Notes: generated from the letters alone by a model not told the origin. A stretch of 12,666 nt of DNA from DASYAE01 sp036501535 (GCA_036501535.1 DASYAE010000072.1:1-12666); one strand, 5' to 3'; positions 5,563 through 12,536 are shown, counted from the stretch's first letter. Program-made: numbers and translations.

Positions 5563-6939
5563 TCAGCCGGCGTGTGCCGGCGCGAGCTCCTCCTCGATCT
5601 TCTGCAGGCTGCGGCCCTTCGTCTCGGGCACCTTGGCGTAGAAGTAGACCAGCGCGAGCACGGTCAGGGCGGCGAACAGCAGGAAGGTGCCCAGGCCCGT
5701 GATGGCGTTGAGCAGGGTCAGGAACGAGATCGTGACGACGAAGTCGGCCCCCCAGTTGGCGATCGTGGCCACGCCCATCGCGGTGCCGCGCACCTTCAGC
5801 GGGTAGATCTCCGCGATCAGCAGCCAGAACACCGGGCCGAGGCCGATGGCGAACGAGCCCTGGAAGAACATCAGGCCGACGATCGCGACGATCGCCGCGG
5901 CTCCGGTCAGATGGCTGCCGCCGATGAACGCGCAGGCCACGGTGATCAGCCCGATGAGCATGCCCGTGGTGCCGACCAGCAGCAACGGGCGGCGGCCGAC
6001 CCGGTCCATCAGCCACACCGCGACGATGGTGAGCAGGACGTTGATTCCGCCGACGCAGACCTCGGCGAGGATGGCCGCGCTGCTGCCCAGACCCGCACTC
6101 TGCAACAGGGTCGGCGCGTAGTAGATGACCGTGTTGACTCCGGTGATCTGCTGGAACACGGCGAGCAGGACGCCCACGAGAAGGGCCGGGCGGATCGCCG
6201 GGGAGAGCAGTTCGCGATAGCCACTCTGACGCCGGCTCAGGCGGCGCACTTCCTCGGTCTCGGCGTCGATGTCGTCGTCCGGGCCGCGCAGCCGGCGCAG
6301 CGCCGTCTGCGCCTGTTCGTCCCGCCCCTGGCCGATGAGCCAGTGCGGGCTCTCCTGCTGGAAGAGCATGCCGACGAACAGGACCGCGGCGGGAATGGCG
6401 GCCAGGCCGAACATCAGCCGCCAGTCGCCCGAGCCGGACAGGCCGTAGTCGACGAGGTACGCGGCGAGGATGCCGACCGTGATCGCCAGCTGATTGAGGC
6501 TGACCAGGGCGCCGCGGGCGCGCGCGGGCACCATCTCGCCGATGTAGAGCGGCACGACCATGGAGGATGTGCCGACGGCGAGCCCGATCACGAACCGAGC
6601 GAGGATGAGGACCGGGAAGTTCGGGGTGAACGCGGCCAGCAGCACACCGACGATGAATACGAGTGCGGTGACGGCAAGCGTCGGGCGGCGCCCTATGCGG
6701 TCGGCGACCCGTCCCCCGATGAAGGCGCCGACCATGCAGCCGACCAGCAGAAGGCTGGTGACCAGCTCCTGCTGGAACGAGGAGAGTCCGCCGAACTCCT
6801 TCTTCAGGTAGAGCAGCGCGCCTGAGACGACGCCGGTGTCATAACCGAACAGCAGTCCGCCCAGCGCGGCGGTCGCAGAAGTCAGACCTACAGCGACGCG
6901 GACTCGAGATCGATCAGCCATATCAGCCATATCAGCCAT
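5563..6939 (-). CDS. Sugar-porter family MFS transporter (sugar:H+ symporter)
   Basis: A 458-residue, 12-segment inner-membrane transporter of the XylE/GalP/GLUT family, expected to import a monosaccharide with protons. Signatures in order: GGLLFGYDTGVVSGAL (27-42); GGRVADRIGRRP (75-86) after TM2; PLYIGEMVPARARGALVSLNQ region (130-150); QQESPHWL (194-201), a PESPR variant; a cytoplasmic loop at about 205-245; QQITGVNTVIYYAPT (263-277), the sugar-contact segment; DRVGRRP (312-318); GPVFWLLIAEIYPLKVRG (368-385); and PETKGRSL (438-445). Substrate cannot be read from sequence. The N-terminus is three copies of MAD, so ATGs at 6939, 6930 and 6921 are all possible, none with a clear ribosome site. 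I take the first; a further in-frame ATG at 7020 would add 27 residues. It converges on the ligase and diverges from the hemerythrin gene. Confidence 0.93.
   Translation of the reverse strand: MADMADMADRSRVRVAVGLTSATAALGGLLFGYDTGVVSGALLYLKKEFGGLSSFQQELVTSLLLVGCMVGAFIGGRVADRIGRRPTLAVTALVFIVGVLLAAFTPNFPVLILARFVIGLAVGTSSMVVPLYIGEMVPARARGALVSLNQLAITVGILAAYLVDYGLSGSGDWRLMFGLAAIPAAVLFVGMLFQQESPHWLIGQGRDEQAQTALRRLRGPDDDIDAETEEVRRLSRRQSGYRELLSPAIRPALLVGVLLAVFQQITGVNTVIYYAPTLLQSAGLGSSAAILAEVCVGGINVLLTIVAVWLMDRVGRRPLLLVGTTGMLIGLITVACAFIGGSHLTGAAAIVAIVGLMFFQGSFAIGLGPVFWLLIAEIYPLKVRGTAMGVATIANWGADFVVTISFLTLLNAITGLGTFLLFAALTVLALVYFYAKVPETKGRSLQKIEEELAPAHAG
6913..6939 (-). repeat. Three exact 9-bp tandem repeats at the transporter start (MADMADMAD)
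   Basis: The plus-strand unit ATCAGCCAT occurs at 6913-6921, 6922-6930 and 6931-6939. Each unit supplies an ATG codon and encodes Met-Ala-Asp. Gain or loss of a unit would keep the frame and change only the number of start codons. Confidence 0.85.
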
Positions 6940-7149
6940 GGCAGTCGGATAACCGCAGGCTGCGTAATCACGCGCAGGCCCATAGCGCAGGCCCGCAGGG
7001 ACGACGGCTGCCTTTGGCATCGCGTCCGCTAAAGCAAGCCTCAGCGCTGTCGTGGACCCGCAGGTGACGCTGTGCGTGCAGTTATACAAGTACAAATGGA
7101 TTGAGATCGCCACACGGATCAGGCGGCAGCGCAAACTTACGCTCGGCGC

Positions 7150-7174
7150 GCATTTAAGCCGACGACGCGGGTAC
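7150..7174 (+). promoter_or_regulatory. Candidate stress-sigma promoter of the hemerythrin gene
   Basis: GCAT at 7150-7153 fits the GNNT -35 form and is followed after 15 bases by GGGTAC at 7169-7174, about 70 bases before the ATG. The -10 is embedded in an inverted repeat (7163-7180), so a bound regulator could block it. Confidence 0.4.
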
Positions 7175-7180
7175 GCGTCG
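7163..7180. promoter_or_regulatory. Inverted repeat over the hemerythrin -10 (operator candidate)
   Basis: CGACGCG at 7163-7169 pairs perfectly with CGCGTCG at 7174-7180 around GGTA. It overlaps the GGGTAC element, the position expected for a repressor site. Confidence 0.4.
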
Positions 7181-7245
7181 CCAGTCAATAGAGCACATAT
7201 CGCCGACGGCACAGCCCGCAGCGAGCAACGGAGGAGCGCAGCCTG

Positions 7246-7704
7246 ATGCCCGCAGGAGCGAACGCAGCGACCGAGTTGAAGCACGAGCACGCGGTTATCG
7301 AGGGTCTGACGACCAGAATCGCCACTCTCGAGACCGGCGACGAGCGCGGACGTCTTGTGCAGGAGGCGGCGCAGCGCTTCCTGACCCACATGCGCGCGGA
7401 GGAGCTTTACCTCTACCCGGCGCTGCGGCGCTTCCTGCCGCACGGCGAAGCCGAGGCCGTCGACCAGGCACGGCACGGCGCCGCCATCCGGAACATCGTC
7501 GACAGCATCGACCGCACCGATGTGCACGACGCGACGTTCGACGCGCTCGCGAACCAGCTGGTGATCGATATCCAGCGGCACATCGAGCAGCAGGACGTCA
7601 AACTGCTTCCCGCGCTGCTGCAGGCGTGCCCGCTCGAGGAGATCAACCACCTCGGCCGGCAACTGCGCGGCGGGATGAGTGACGCCCGCGACGGCGAAGC
7701 GTAG
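7246..7704 (+). CDS. Hemerythrin HHE-domain protein
   Basis: A 152-residue soluble four-helix protein. The HHE pattern is visible: His13/His15 (LKHEHAVI), His48 followed by Glu52/Glu53 (THMRAEELYLYP), His77 (ARHGAAIRNI) and His112 with Glu114 and Asp117 (RHIEQQDVKLLP). Together these can bind a diiron centre. Such proteins in actinomycetes are linked to O2, NO or peroxide sensing and handling; the precise ligand here cannot be read. A strong GGAGGAG lies 9 bases before the ATG, which fixes the start. It appears to be a single-gene transcript from the candidate promoter at 7150-7174, and it converges on the 92-residue gene with a 28-base gap. A redox or stress role fits the nearby catalase. 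Confidence 0.9.
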   Translation: MPAGANAATELKHEHAVIEGLTTRIATLETGDERGRLVQEAAQRFLTHMRAEELYLYPALRRFLPHGEAEAVDQARHGAAIRNIVDSIDRTDVHDATFDALANQLVIDIQRHIEQQDVKLLPALLQACPLEEINHLGRQLRGGMSDARDGEA

Positions 7705-7732
7705 CGGCGCGCGGGCCCCGACAGGAGGATGG

Positions 7733-8011
7733 TCAGTAACTGCGGCTGGCGGCGGCGGGTTCGCCGTGTTCATACGCGGGCACCGCGTATCGCGCGAGGG
7801 CGACATCTATCGCCTCAACTGCGAGCATTGAGGCGGCCGGACCGGTCCAGTCGGCGAGTATGTGAGCGAACACCGGCGTCGCCGAGAACTCCGCCACGAG
7901 CCGCCGCAGCCGCTCCAGGTCGGCCGGAGACGGATGCGGCCGGGCCGGGGAGACGGGCTCCGGCTCGGGCGGCGACGTGCGGTCGGACAGATCGCGTTCG
8001 GCGTCCAACAC
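7733..8011 (-). CDS. Hypothetical 92-residue protein
   Basis: I do not recognise a family. The product has a Pro/Glu/Ser-rich N-terminal third (about residues 10-27) and then a compact, probably helical region: PADLERLRRLVAEFSA (about 28-43), FAHILADW (about 46-53) and a hydrophobic SMLAVEAIDVALARYAVP segment (about 58-75), ending in a Ser/Ala tail. It has no signal peptide and only one short hydrophobic stretch. The start is probably the GTG at 8011 or the adjacent TTG at 8008: GGAGAGA sits immediately upstream and the spacing slightly favours the TTG. Third-position G/C and the change from meaningless to protein-like sequence at this point support it. It lies 122 bases downstream of the DUF1360 gene on the same strand, so it may be co-transcribed or use the promoter at 8076-8100. 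A longer frame extends upstream but does not look like protein. Confidence 0.6.
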   Translation of the reverse strand: MLDAERDLSDRTSPPEPEPVSPARPHPSPADLERLRRLVAEFSATPVFAHILADWTGPAASMLAVEAIDVALARYAVPAYEHGEPAAASRSY

Positions 8012-8075
8012 TCTCTCCGTTCGGGGTCGAACAGCTCCTGCGCGCAACAGTGCCCCGTCGCGCAAACGTGCGCGC

Positions 8076-8100
8076 CTACCCCGAGGAGACGGCAGCACAC
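8076..8100 (-). promoter_or_regulatory. Candidate stress-type promoter of the 92-residue gene
   Basis: On the minus strand GTGT (8100-8097) is followed after 15 bases by GGGTAG (8081-8076), one base from GGGTAC/T. It lies about 65 bases before the likely start. The form matches the other candidates in the window but is weak alone. Confidence 0.25.
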
Positions 8101-8133
8101 GGGCCCGAACGGTCTCGGTTTCCGCAGCGGCGC

Positions 8134-8661
8134 TCAGCCGGCCACGCGGCCGCGCGCGAAGTGCAGGAAGTCCGAGACGGTCAGCGCGGTCAGGCCGCCG
8201 GCGGCCAGCCGGGTGACGGCCGGGGCGAAGACCAGGCCCGCGCTCAGCGCCGTGGAGATCCACATGCCGATGCAGAACGGGCAGGTCACCATCTCGCCGA
8301 TGGTCTTGCGGGCGCCGGTCCCGCGCACCTCCTCGCGCAGCTCGGCCGGTCCCTGCGTGCCCTCGAACCGGGTGAACGGGGCGCGCAGCGGGCTGGTGAC
8401 CGGGTCCTTGGCCAGCAGACGGCTGAGCCGGTGCGTCGCTCCCGCGCACAGCGCCACGTCCCACACGGACGGCGTCGGGACGGACCGCCTGGTCAGCTTG
8501 GCGGCGATACCGAGCGCTGACACGACGGCGCCGTATGCCGCCATCGCACCCACATATCCGTACAGCGGGAAGTCTTCGCCGTGCGCATATTCGCGCTCGA
8601 CACCGTGCAGGGCCTCCTTAACCTGCCCCACTTGGCTGGTCTCGTGTCGAACGTCGCTCAT
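8134..8661 (-). CDS. DUF1360 family membrane protein
   Basis: A 175-residue protein of unknown biochemical function. DUF1360 features: a conserved core THRLSRLLAKDPVTSPLRAPFTRF (about 77-99), then GEMVTCPFCIGMWISTAL (122-139) with the CPFCIGMW motif (Cys127 and Cys130), and C-terminal hydrophobic stretches at 132-149 and 151-166. A first membrane segment lies at about 35-55. The CxxC could bind metal or be redox-active, but this is not established. As I recall, the Bacillus family member YjcA is linked to sporulation, so a dormancy-related role is a reasonable guess. The ATG at 8661 follows GAGGAG by 6 bases. It diverges from the GH15 gene across 180 bases and may lead a short operon with the 92-residue gene. 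Confidence 0.88.
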   Translation of the reverse strand: MSDVRHETSQVGQVKEALHGVEREYAHGEDFPLYGYVGAMAAYGAVVSALGIAAKLTRRSVPTPSVWDVALCAGATHRLSRLLAKDPVTSPLRAPFTRFEGTQGPAELREEVRGTGARKTIGEMVTCPFCIGMWISTALSAGLVFAPAVTRLAAGGLTALTVSDFLHFARGRVAG

Positions 8662-8688
8662 GACGATCTCCTCAAACTCAAGCGATCA

Positions 8689-8706
8689 GAGTGCGCGATC
8701 GCACTC
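8689..8706. promoter_or_regulatory. Inverted repeat in the DUF1360/GH15 divergent region
   Basis: GAGTGCG at 8689-8695 pairs perfectly with CGCACTC at 8700-8706 around CGAT. It lies 28 bases upstream of the DUF1360 start, where it would overlap or follow that gene's promoter. The right half of the same 180-base spacer leads to the GH15 start and shows no clear ribosome site. Confidence 0.45.
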
Positions 8707-8841
8707 CAAATACTCTGGTTTCACTCGTTCGGTCCTACTAACCGCCCTGGTGCCGCGCAACCGTCGGAGCCGTCAGAACGGTCGCCCGCGGAACCCGGCG
8801 GTCCGGCGGATGAACTCGCCGATCTCGGCAACCCGTCGTCC

Positions 8842-10587
8842 ATGGACAACTCCCGCCCTTCCCCGGCCACGCTGCGCGAGTACGCACTGATCGCCGACGG
8901 CGAGCGCGGCGCGCTGGTCGGCCCGCGCGGCGAGGTCGCCTGGATGTGCGCGCCGGGCTGGGACAGCGACGCGGTGTTCGCCGGGCTGATCGCGGGCGGC
9001 GGAACCTACCAGGTCACCCCGCAGGGACGGTTCGTCTGGGGCGGCTACTACGAGGACAGGGCGCTGATCTGGCGCAGCCGCTGGGTCACGGACGAGGGCA
9101 TCGTGGAGTGCCGGGAGGCGCTGGCCTTCCCGGGCGATCCGCATCATGCCGTGCTGCTGCGGCGCGTCATCGCGCACGACGAGGACGCACACATGCTCGT
9201 CGTCCTCGAGCCGGCCGCGGGATTCGGCGAGCACCAGGCCCGCCGCTTGTCGCGCGACAACGGCGTGTGGAGCGCCCAGGTCGGGGATCTCCACCTGCGC
9301 TGGTCGGGCGCCGGGCAGGCGCGCCTGAGGCGGCCGCACGGGCAGCCGCCGCGGCTGGTCATGGAGCTGACGGTGCCGCGCGGCAGCCATCACGATCTGG
9401 TCCTCGAGGTCGGCGACAAACCTCTCGGGGACGAGGTCGACCCGGCCGCGGCGTGGTCGCGGACGCGAGCCGCCTGGTCGAGGGCCGTTCCCGCACTGGA
9501 GAACACGATCGCCCCGCGCGACACCCAGCTCTCCTACGCTGTTCTCAGGGGCATGACGACGGCCGGCGGGGGCACGGTCGCCGCGGCCACGACGAGCCTG
9601 CCGGAGCGGGCCGAGCAGGGCCGCAACTACGACTACCGGTATGTCTGGATCCGCGACCAGTGCTACATCGGCCAGGCCGTCGCGGCGGTCGGCCCGCTGC
9701 CCCTGCTCGACGACGCCGTCCGGTTCGTCAGCGGCCGGGTGCACCAGGACGGCGCGCGCCTCGCCCCCGCGTACACCACGGCCGGCGAGCGGATCCCGGA
9801 CCAGCGCCGACTCGATCTGGCCGGTTACCCCGGCGGCTACGACCGGCTGGGGAACCGGGTGGCCGAGCAGTTCCAGCTGGACGGCTTCGGCGAGGCCCTG
9901 CTGCTGTTCGCCGCCGCGGCCCGGCACGACCGCCTCGACGCCGGGGCGCGGCGAGCCGCGCAAGTCGCCGCCGACGCGATCGCGGAACGCTGGCGTGAGC
10001 CGGACGCCGGGATCTGGGAGCTGGAGGACCGCGCCTGGACGCACAGCCGCCTCACCTGCGCGGCCGGCCTTCAGACAGCGGCCGCGGCAGGCATCGCGGG
10101 CCGGGATGCAAAGCAGTGGACTGGGCTCGCCGACACGATCTTGGCCGACACCACCAAGCACGCCGTGCACGCATCAGGCCGCTGGCAGCGATCGCCGGAA
10201 GACCCGGGGCTCGACGCGGCCCTGCTGATGCCCCCGCTGCGCGGCACGCTGCCGCCGGACGACCCCCGCACTCACAAGACCCTGGGCGCCTTCCGCGCGG
10301 AGCTAACCGAAGACCACTTCGCCTACCGGTTCCGCCACGACAAGCGGCCGCTCGAGCAGGCCGAGGGCGCGTTCGTGCTGTGCGGCTTCGTCACCGCACT
10401 GGCCGAGTTCCGGCGGGGCTGCACCGCGGAGGCGTTCCGCTGGTTCGAGCGCAACCGCGGCGCGTGCGGGGCCACCGGCCTTTTCGCCGAGGAGTACGAC
10501 GTGCGCCAGCGGCAGCTGCGCGGCAACCTGCCACAGGCCTTCGTCCATGCCCTGATGCTCGAGACCGCGGCAACGCTCGCAGCGTGA
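8842..10587 (+). CDS. Glycoside hydrolase family 15 protein (glucoamylase/trehalase type)
   Basis: A 581-residue cytoplasmic (no signal peptide) GH15 enzyme, expected to cleave alpha-glucosidic bonds such as those of maltodextrins or trehalose by inversion. The N-terminal beta domain (about 10-215) begins with the family's REYALIADGERGALVGPRGEVAWMCAP. The (alpha/alpha)6 catalytic domain follows: RNYDYRYVWIRD (261-272), GYDRLGNRVAEQFQLDGFGE (332-351), GIWELEDRAWTHSRL (390-404) with Glu393 the likely general acid, and GLFAEEYD (546-553) with Glu550 or Glu551 the likely base, then GNLPQAFVHA (561-570). The ATG at 8842 is chosen because family homology starts about 10 residues later. No ribosome site is visible and the upstream in-frame extension to 8581 is not protein-like, so leaderless translation is possible. 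Trehalase versus glucoamylase cannot be settled. It converges on DUF5709 with an 18-base gap. Confidence 0.93.
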   Translation: MDNSRPSPATLREYALIADGERGALVGPRGEVAWMCAPGWDSDAVFAGLIAGGGTYQVTPQGRFVWGGYYEDRALIWRSRWVTDEGIVECREALAFPGDPHHAVLLRRVIAHDEDAHMLVVLEPAAGFGEHQARRLSRDNGVWSAQVGDLHLRWSGAGQARLRRPHGQPPRLVMELTVPRGSHHDLVLEVGDKPLGDEVDPAAAWSRTRAAWSRAVPALENTIAPRDTQLSYAVLRGMTTAGGGTVAAATTSLPERAEQGRNYDYRYVWIRDQCYIGQAVAAVGPLPLLDDAVRFVSGRVHQDGARLAPAYTTAGERIPDQRRLDLAGYPGGYDRLGNRVAEQFQLDGFGEALLLFAAAARHDRLDAGARRAAQVAADAIAERWREPDAGIWELEDRAWTHSRLTCAAGLQTAAAAGIAGRDAKQWTGLADTILADTTKHAVHASGRWQRSPEDPGLDAALLMPPLRGTLPPDDPRTHKTLGAFRAELTEDHFAYRFRHDKRPLEQAEGAFVLCGFVTALAEFRRGCTAEAFRWFERNRGACGATGLFAEEYDVRQRQLRGNLPQAFVHALMLETAATLAA

Positions 10588-10605
10588 CACCCCGGCGGGC
10601 GTCGC

Positions 10606-11076
10606 TCAGTCCGTGCCGCCCGGCTCCTCGTCGATGACGTGGACGGCCGCTTCCTCGGCTCCGGCGGCGCCGCCGTCGACACCGGCGTCGCGGGCGAGGT
10701 ACACGGGATCCTCGACGGGATGATCCCCCTCGTCCTGCGAGACCAGGCGGCCCGCCCGGGGCTCCGCAGGCTCACCGGGTTCGTAGGGCGACGTCGCCGG
10801 GGTATCGCGCGGCTCGACGTCGGGCTCCTCCTGCTCGAGGCGCTGGTCGAGGGACTCGCCGGACCGCGCCTCGGCCAGGGTCACCCCGAAGCGCTCGGAC
10901 GCAGGCTTGCGCTCGGGCGGGCTCACGCCGGTGTCCAGCGGGTCGCTGGCCAGGTCGTCGGTCTCGAGGGAGTCGCCCGGCTGCAGGACGCCGTCGTCCT
11001 CGAGCGGTTCCTGCCCCATCGGCTCCTGGTCGAGGTCCTGCGCCTGGTCCTGGTCTGCGGAAAGTGGATCGGACAT
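10606..11076 (-). CDS. DUF5709 domain-containing protein
   Basis: A 156-residue, very acidic soluble protein of an actinomycete family of unknown function. The recognisable blocks are DPLDTGVSPPER (about 45-56), ARSGESLDQRLEQEEPDV (about 70-87), PRAGRLVSQDEG (about 106-117) and ARDAGVDGGAAGAEEAAVHV (128-147), in the order usual for the family. It has no signal or membrane segment and is probably largely unstructured. The ATG at 11076 is supported by the MSDP start and the upstream break in coding bias. No ribosome site is visible; a minus-strand GGGTTA ending 10 bases before the ATG hints at leaderless expression. It converges on the GH15 gene 18 bases away with no clear hairpin between, so opposing transcripts probably overlap. 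Confidence 0.85.
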   Translation of the reverse strand: MSDPLSADQDQAQDLDQEPMGQEPLEDDGVLQPGDSLETDDLASDPLDTGVSPPERKPASERFGVTLAEARSGESLDQRLEQEEPDVEPRDTPATSPYEPGEPAEPRAGRLVSQDEGDHPVEDPVYLARDAGVDGGAAGAEEAAVHVIDEEPGGTD

Positions 11077-11178
11077 GGCCGGCTAGTAACCCACGCCGGC
11101 GGATCCTCACTGGCCGGGCTCGTTTGAGCTTTGCGATTCACCCTATTGGGCCTGTCGCTTCTTCAGTGTCCGCGACCT

Positions 11179-11184
11179 GGGTAC
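11179..11184 (+). promoter_or_regulatory. GGGTAC -10-like element upstream of the DUF6069 gene
   Basis: GGGTAC lies 51 bases before the chosen GTG start. The best -35 of GNNT form (GCTT, 11157-11160) is 18 bases away, longer than the usual 14-17, so only the -10 supports this site. Confidence 0.25.
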
Positions 11185-11235
11185 TCGGTGATTGGCCCGA
11201 CCGGGCCCGCACACCTACGCCTTCGAGGTGAGATT

Positions 11236-11763
11236 GTGGAACCCCGCGCGCCGTACAACGAGCGCCCGACCATGCCCTACCGGCCCATCGATCGCCCTGT
11301 TCAGCAGCCCGGCGTCGTCCCGCCGATGGGGCACGGCGTCAACAGCGGGCGGCTGTGGGCCACCGGCCTCGCGACGGCGGTCGTGGCCGCTCTGGCGACG
11401 ATCGTGGTGACGATGCTGATCCGCGGCGTGCTGAACGTCCCGCTCTTCGCGCCCCAGGGCGACGGTGCGTGGGGAAACGCGAACACCGGCTATCTCGCCG
11501 CGCTGGCCGCACTGACTGCGCTGGCGGCAACCGGTCTGCTGCAGCTTCTGCTGATGACGGTCGCACGGCCGCGTGCCTTCTTCGGCACGATCATCGCCCT
11601 TCTCACGGCGGCGATGATCCTGCTGCCGTTCACCTCCGCATTGGACACCTCTGCCAAGGTGGCCAGCGCGGCGGTCTCGCTTGTCGTCGGCGTGGCGATC
11701 GGAGGGCTGCTGTCCTCGGCTATTCCGGGTATCGCGCCGGAGCGCGCTTATTCCGACATGTGA
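11236..11763 (+). CDS. DUF6069 family membrane protein
   Basis: A 175-residue integral membrane protein of unknown function with four predicted membrane segments, at about 41-62, 86-108, 114-132 and 142-161. The first 35 residues are Pro-rich and probably cytoplasmic (PYRPIDRPVQQPGVVPP). VNSGRLWATGLATAVVAAL (35-53), the extracytoplasmic FAPQGDGAWGN loop (71-81) and ARPRAFFGTI (110-119) match my recollection of DUF6069 proteins. The GTG at 11236 is preferred because GAGG lies 7 bases before it; the ATG at 11272 has no ribosome site and would remove only the Pro-rich head. The last 16 bases overlap the end of the phosphoesterase gene tail to tail. Confidence 0.75.
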   Translation: MEPRAPYNERPTMPYRPIDRPVQQPGVVPPMGHGVNSGRLWATGLATAVVAALATIVVTMLIRGVLNVPLFAPQGDGAWGNANTGYLAALAALTALAATGLLQLLLMTVARPRAFFGTIIALLTAAMILLPFTSALDTSAKVASAAVSLVVGVAIGGLLSSAIPGIAPERAYSDM

Positions 11764-12536
11764 CGTGCGTAAGCAGGACGGGCGCTCGGCTGCTCAGCCT
11801 CGTCGCGCACGTGCTTCTCACTCACGTAAAAGAGGGCGTAGGCGCGCTGGATCAGCGGTTGCGCGACATTACGCACTTTGACGCCGCCACTGGTCATGCC
11901 ACGCTCGCTACCCGAGTGGGCATGGCCGTGGATGGCGATGTCCGCGCCGCCGGCGTCTATCGCCTGCGCTAGCAGATAGCTGCCGAGGAACGGGTAGATC
12001 TCGGGCGCCTCACCGGCGACTGTGTCAGGCACCGGCGCGTAGTGTGTCAGGGCGATGCGTATCTCGCACTCGTCGGCCTTGAGCGCGTCCAGCGCAGCGC
12101 TGAGCCCGTCCGCGCAGGCGGATGCACGCCGGGCGAAGGCCTTCATCTCCGGCTCGCCGAACGCGTCGAGCGCGTGGCCGGAGAAGCCGCCGCCGAAGCC
12201 CTTGGTTCCGGCGACGCCTACCCGGCGACCCGCGACATGCACGACCGCCGCCTGGGATTCCAGCGTGCGTATCCCGTGCGCGTCGAGGATCGCAGCGACC
12301 TCCTCCGGCCGGTCATCGTGGTAGTCGTGGTTGCCCAGCACCGCGAAGGTCGGGACCCCGATCCCGATGAGGCCCTCCGCGACGGCCTCCGCCTCCTCGA
12401 GCGTGCCGAGCCTCGTCAGGTCGCCGGCGAGCAGCAGCACGTCGGCGTGCTCCGCGACGTCTGAGAACTCGGCCCGGAGGCGCTCTGCGCCGTCGCCGGC
12501 GACGTGGACGTCACCGACCGCGGCGACCCGGATCAC
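11748..12536 (-). CDS. Calcineurin-like metallophosphoesterase
   Basis: A 262-residue cytoplasmic dimetal phosphoesterase. All five metal-binding blocks are present: GDVH (Asp9, His11), AGDLT (Asp39), GNHDY (Asn69, His70), LTHYAPV (His165) and GHAHSG (His205, His207). This is a complete catalytic set, so it should hydrolyse phosphomono- or phosphodiesters; the substrate is unknown. The start is the GTG at 12536, read within GTGA so that it overlaps the stop of the preceding gene by 3 bases. GAGGTG lies 5 bases upstream, indicating translational coupling with that gene, which presumably shares its pathway. The 3' end overlaps the DUF6069 gene by 16 bases on the opposite strand. Confidence 0.93.
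   Translation of the reverse strand: MIRVAAVGDVHVAGDGAERLRAEFSDVAEHADVLLLAGDLTRLGTLEEAEAVAEGLIGIGVPTFAVLGNHDYHDDRPEEVAAILDAHGIRTLESQAAVVHVAGRRVGVAGTKGFGGGFSGHALDAFGEPEMKAFARRASACADGLSAALDALKADECEIRIALTHYAPVPDTVAGEAPEIYPFLGSYLLAQAIDAGGADIAIHGHAHSGSERGMTSGGVKVRNVAQPLIQRAYALFYVSEKHVRDEAEQPSARPAYARHMSE

Larger units (their letters stand above)
6940..7245. other. Divergent control region, MFS transporter / hemerythrin gene
   Basis: This 306-base spacer is less GC-rich than its surroundings and has no supported gene. Near the transporter it contains two copies of GCGCAGGCCC (6972-6981, 6985-6994) at 13-bp spacing. Further right is an AT-richer stretch around GTTATACAAGTACAAATGG (about 7080-7098), which could hold a housekeeping-type promoter on either strand. 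Nearer the hemerythrin gene are the inverted repeat at 7163-7180 and the candidate promoter at 7150-7174. A minus-strand GCGT, 15 bases, GGTTAT ending about 9 bases before the transporter ATG is a weaker stress-type match. Confidence 0.5.

Noticed and set aside
5572..6825. 417-codon plus-strand open frame opposite the MFS transporter, rich in Asp/Gln/Arg
   Set aside because: Antisense shadow; the minus strand encodes a complete 12-segment transporter.
6940..7245. Upstream extension of the transporter to 7806 including sequence antisense to the hemerythrin gene
   Set aside because: The extension is not protein-like in its distal part and runs through the complete hemerythrin gene on the other strand.
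8012..8464. Extension of the 92-residue gene upstream to 8464
   Set aside because: The added sequence is antisense to nothing conserved, overlaps DUF1360 in another frame and is Arg/Gly-rich without motifs.
8581..8841. N-terminal extension of GH15 to an ATG at 8581
   Set aside because: It would overlap the start of DUF1360 on the other strand, has no family similarity, and GH15 homology begins just after 8842.
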